From Elusimicrobia bacterium RIFCSPLOWO2_01_FULL_59_12 (GTDB lineage: Bacteria > Elusimicrobiota > Elusimicrobia > 2-01-FULL-59-12), in the NCBI GenBank assembly GCA_001800075.1, contig MGUR01000015.1:12328-17831 (forward strand): 5,504 nucleotides of DNA, given 5' to 3'. Position numbers and translations under genes: made by a program. Below, piece by piece: positions 4,974-5,504 of the stretch. The notes beneath the pieces were generated by a model. It ran no database searches, was not told where the DNA came from, and saw only the letters and a list, made by a program, of their open reading frames with translations. Numbering within the stretch: position 1 is the stretch's first letter; each line of letters begins with the position of its first letter.

Positions 4974-5504
4974 ATGGTGACAAAAGTGAAATCCGGTTTA
5001 GAGATCCTGATCAAACATAAGCAGGGGATGCCGAAGGGCGCCCGGGTGGGGTTGATCTGCCACCAGGCATCGGTGGATTCCCGACTACGGCATGCCGTTT
5101 CCTTATTCCAAGAGAAGAAAATCCGCCTCACCGCGCTTTTTGCCCCGGAACACGGACTTTGGGGCGTCGCCCAAGATCAAATCCCCATTTCGAGAGTTAG
5201 GGAGGGGGCCGTTCCGGTTTACAGCCTTTATGGCGACCAGCGGTATCCCGGTGAGGAATGCCTGCAGGAGGTCGATGTCCTGGTCTGCGATCTGCAGGAC
5301 GTGGGGAGCCGGTACTACACCTTCATTTGGACAATGACCTTGGCGATGCAGGCCTGCGCGAAATATCGCAAGAAATTTGTCGTTCTCGACCGCCCCAATC
5401 CGATCAACGGCAAGACCCTGGAGGGGCCGGTTTTGGACCCGCGATTCGCCTCGTTCGTAGGCCTCTATCCCGTTCCCGTCCGCCATGGCATGACGATAGG
5501 GGAG
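4974..5504 (+). CDS. namZ: DUF1343/NamZ-type exo-beta-N-acetylmuramidase, N-terminal part
   Basis: The first 177 residues are present and the gene runs off the right edge; family members are usually about 350-420 residues, so roughly half is missing. Family motifs appear in order: a Rossmann-like first strand GARVGLICHQASVD (22-35), LFAPEHG (55-61), PVYSLYG (81-87), DLQDVGSRYYTFIWTM (106-121), VVLDRPNPINGKTLEGPVLD (136-155) and FVGLYPVPVRHGMTIGE (161-177). NamZ (CAZy GH171) removes N-acetylmuramic acid from the non-reducing end of peptidoglycan fragments; the Glu in APEHG (Glu59) is a candidate active-site residue. Characterised members are exported, but this one starts directly at the domain with no hydrophobic segment, and the in-frame stop at 4956-4958 excludes a missed signal peptide. 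A cytoplasmic recycling role is therefore inferred. It is divergent from the PorV-like operon and has its own predicted promoter. Confidence 0.9.
   Translation, partial: MVTKVKSGLEILIKHKQGMPKGARVGLICHQASVDSRLRHAVSLFQEKKIRLTALFAPEHGLWGVAQDQIPISRVREGAVPVYSLYGDQRYPGEECLQEVDVLVCDLQDVGSRYYTFIWTMTLAMQACAKYRKKFVVLDRPNPINGKTLEGPVLDPRFASFVGLYPVPVRHGMTIGE

Noticed and set aside
5092..5486. Frames overlapping the NamZ-type gene on either strand
   Set aside because: The frame from 4974 carries consecutive DUF1343 motifs to the end of the window; the others are shadows.
1..5504. tRNA, rRNA, CRISPR array, insertion sequence or attachment site
   Set aside because: No cloverleaf, regularly spaced repeats, transposase motifs or flanking direct repeats were found by eye.

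Overview
The window looks like chromosome from a Gram-negative bacterium of moderately high GC. The clearest taxonomic clue is a PorV/PorQ-family outer-membrane beta-barrel next to a large exported multi-domain protein that ends in a FlgD-Ig/type IX secretion (T9SS)-like C-terminal domain. This pairing is known in Bacteroidota and is also common in Elusimicrobiota and other candidate phyla of the FCB group. The GC-rich coding and the 'PorV-like plus many-Ig protein' style make Elusimicrobiota or a similar uncultured lineage my best guess. That assignment is inference; there is no rRNA or other marker gene here.

Layout, left to right. (1) Positions 1-342, minus strand: the N-terminal 114 residues of an exported protein I do not recognise, running off the left edge. 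(2) Positions 343-475: a short gap with weak AT-rich inverted repeats and no convincing terminator. (3) Positions 476-3502, minus strand: a 1008-residue secreted protein with a signal peptide, a cysteine-containing N-terminal domain that resembles the PilX/DUF7305-like pilus-associated fold, proline linkers, a chitobiase-type domain, several Ig-like domains, a DUF11 domain, an IPT/TIG-like domain and a T9SS-like sorting domain. (4) Positions 3499-4758, minus strand: a PorV-like barrel with an alpha-helical C-terminal extension. (5) Positions 4759-4973: a divergent control region with an AT-rich core and palindromes, a predicted extended -10 promoter and a long hairpin. (6) Positions 4974-5504, plus strand: the first 177 residues of a DUF1343/NamZ-type exo-N-acetylmuramidase, cut by the right edge.

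The PorV-like gene and the large secreted protein share an ATGA stop/start overlap, so they are very probably one translationally coupled operon. In characterised T9SS, PorV carries cargo bearing a C-terminal sorting domain to the cell surface. The simplest reading is a dedicated carrier made with its cargo. The exported protein at the left edge is on the same strand 134 bases further on and could be a third operon member. The NamZ-type gene is transcribed divergently and appears to be a separate unit for peptidoglycan turnover or recycling. No mobile element, CRISPR array, tRNA or rRNA was seen.
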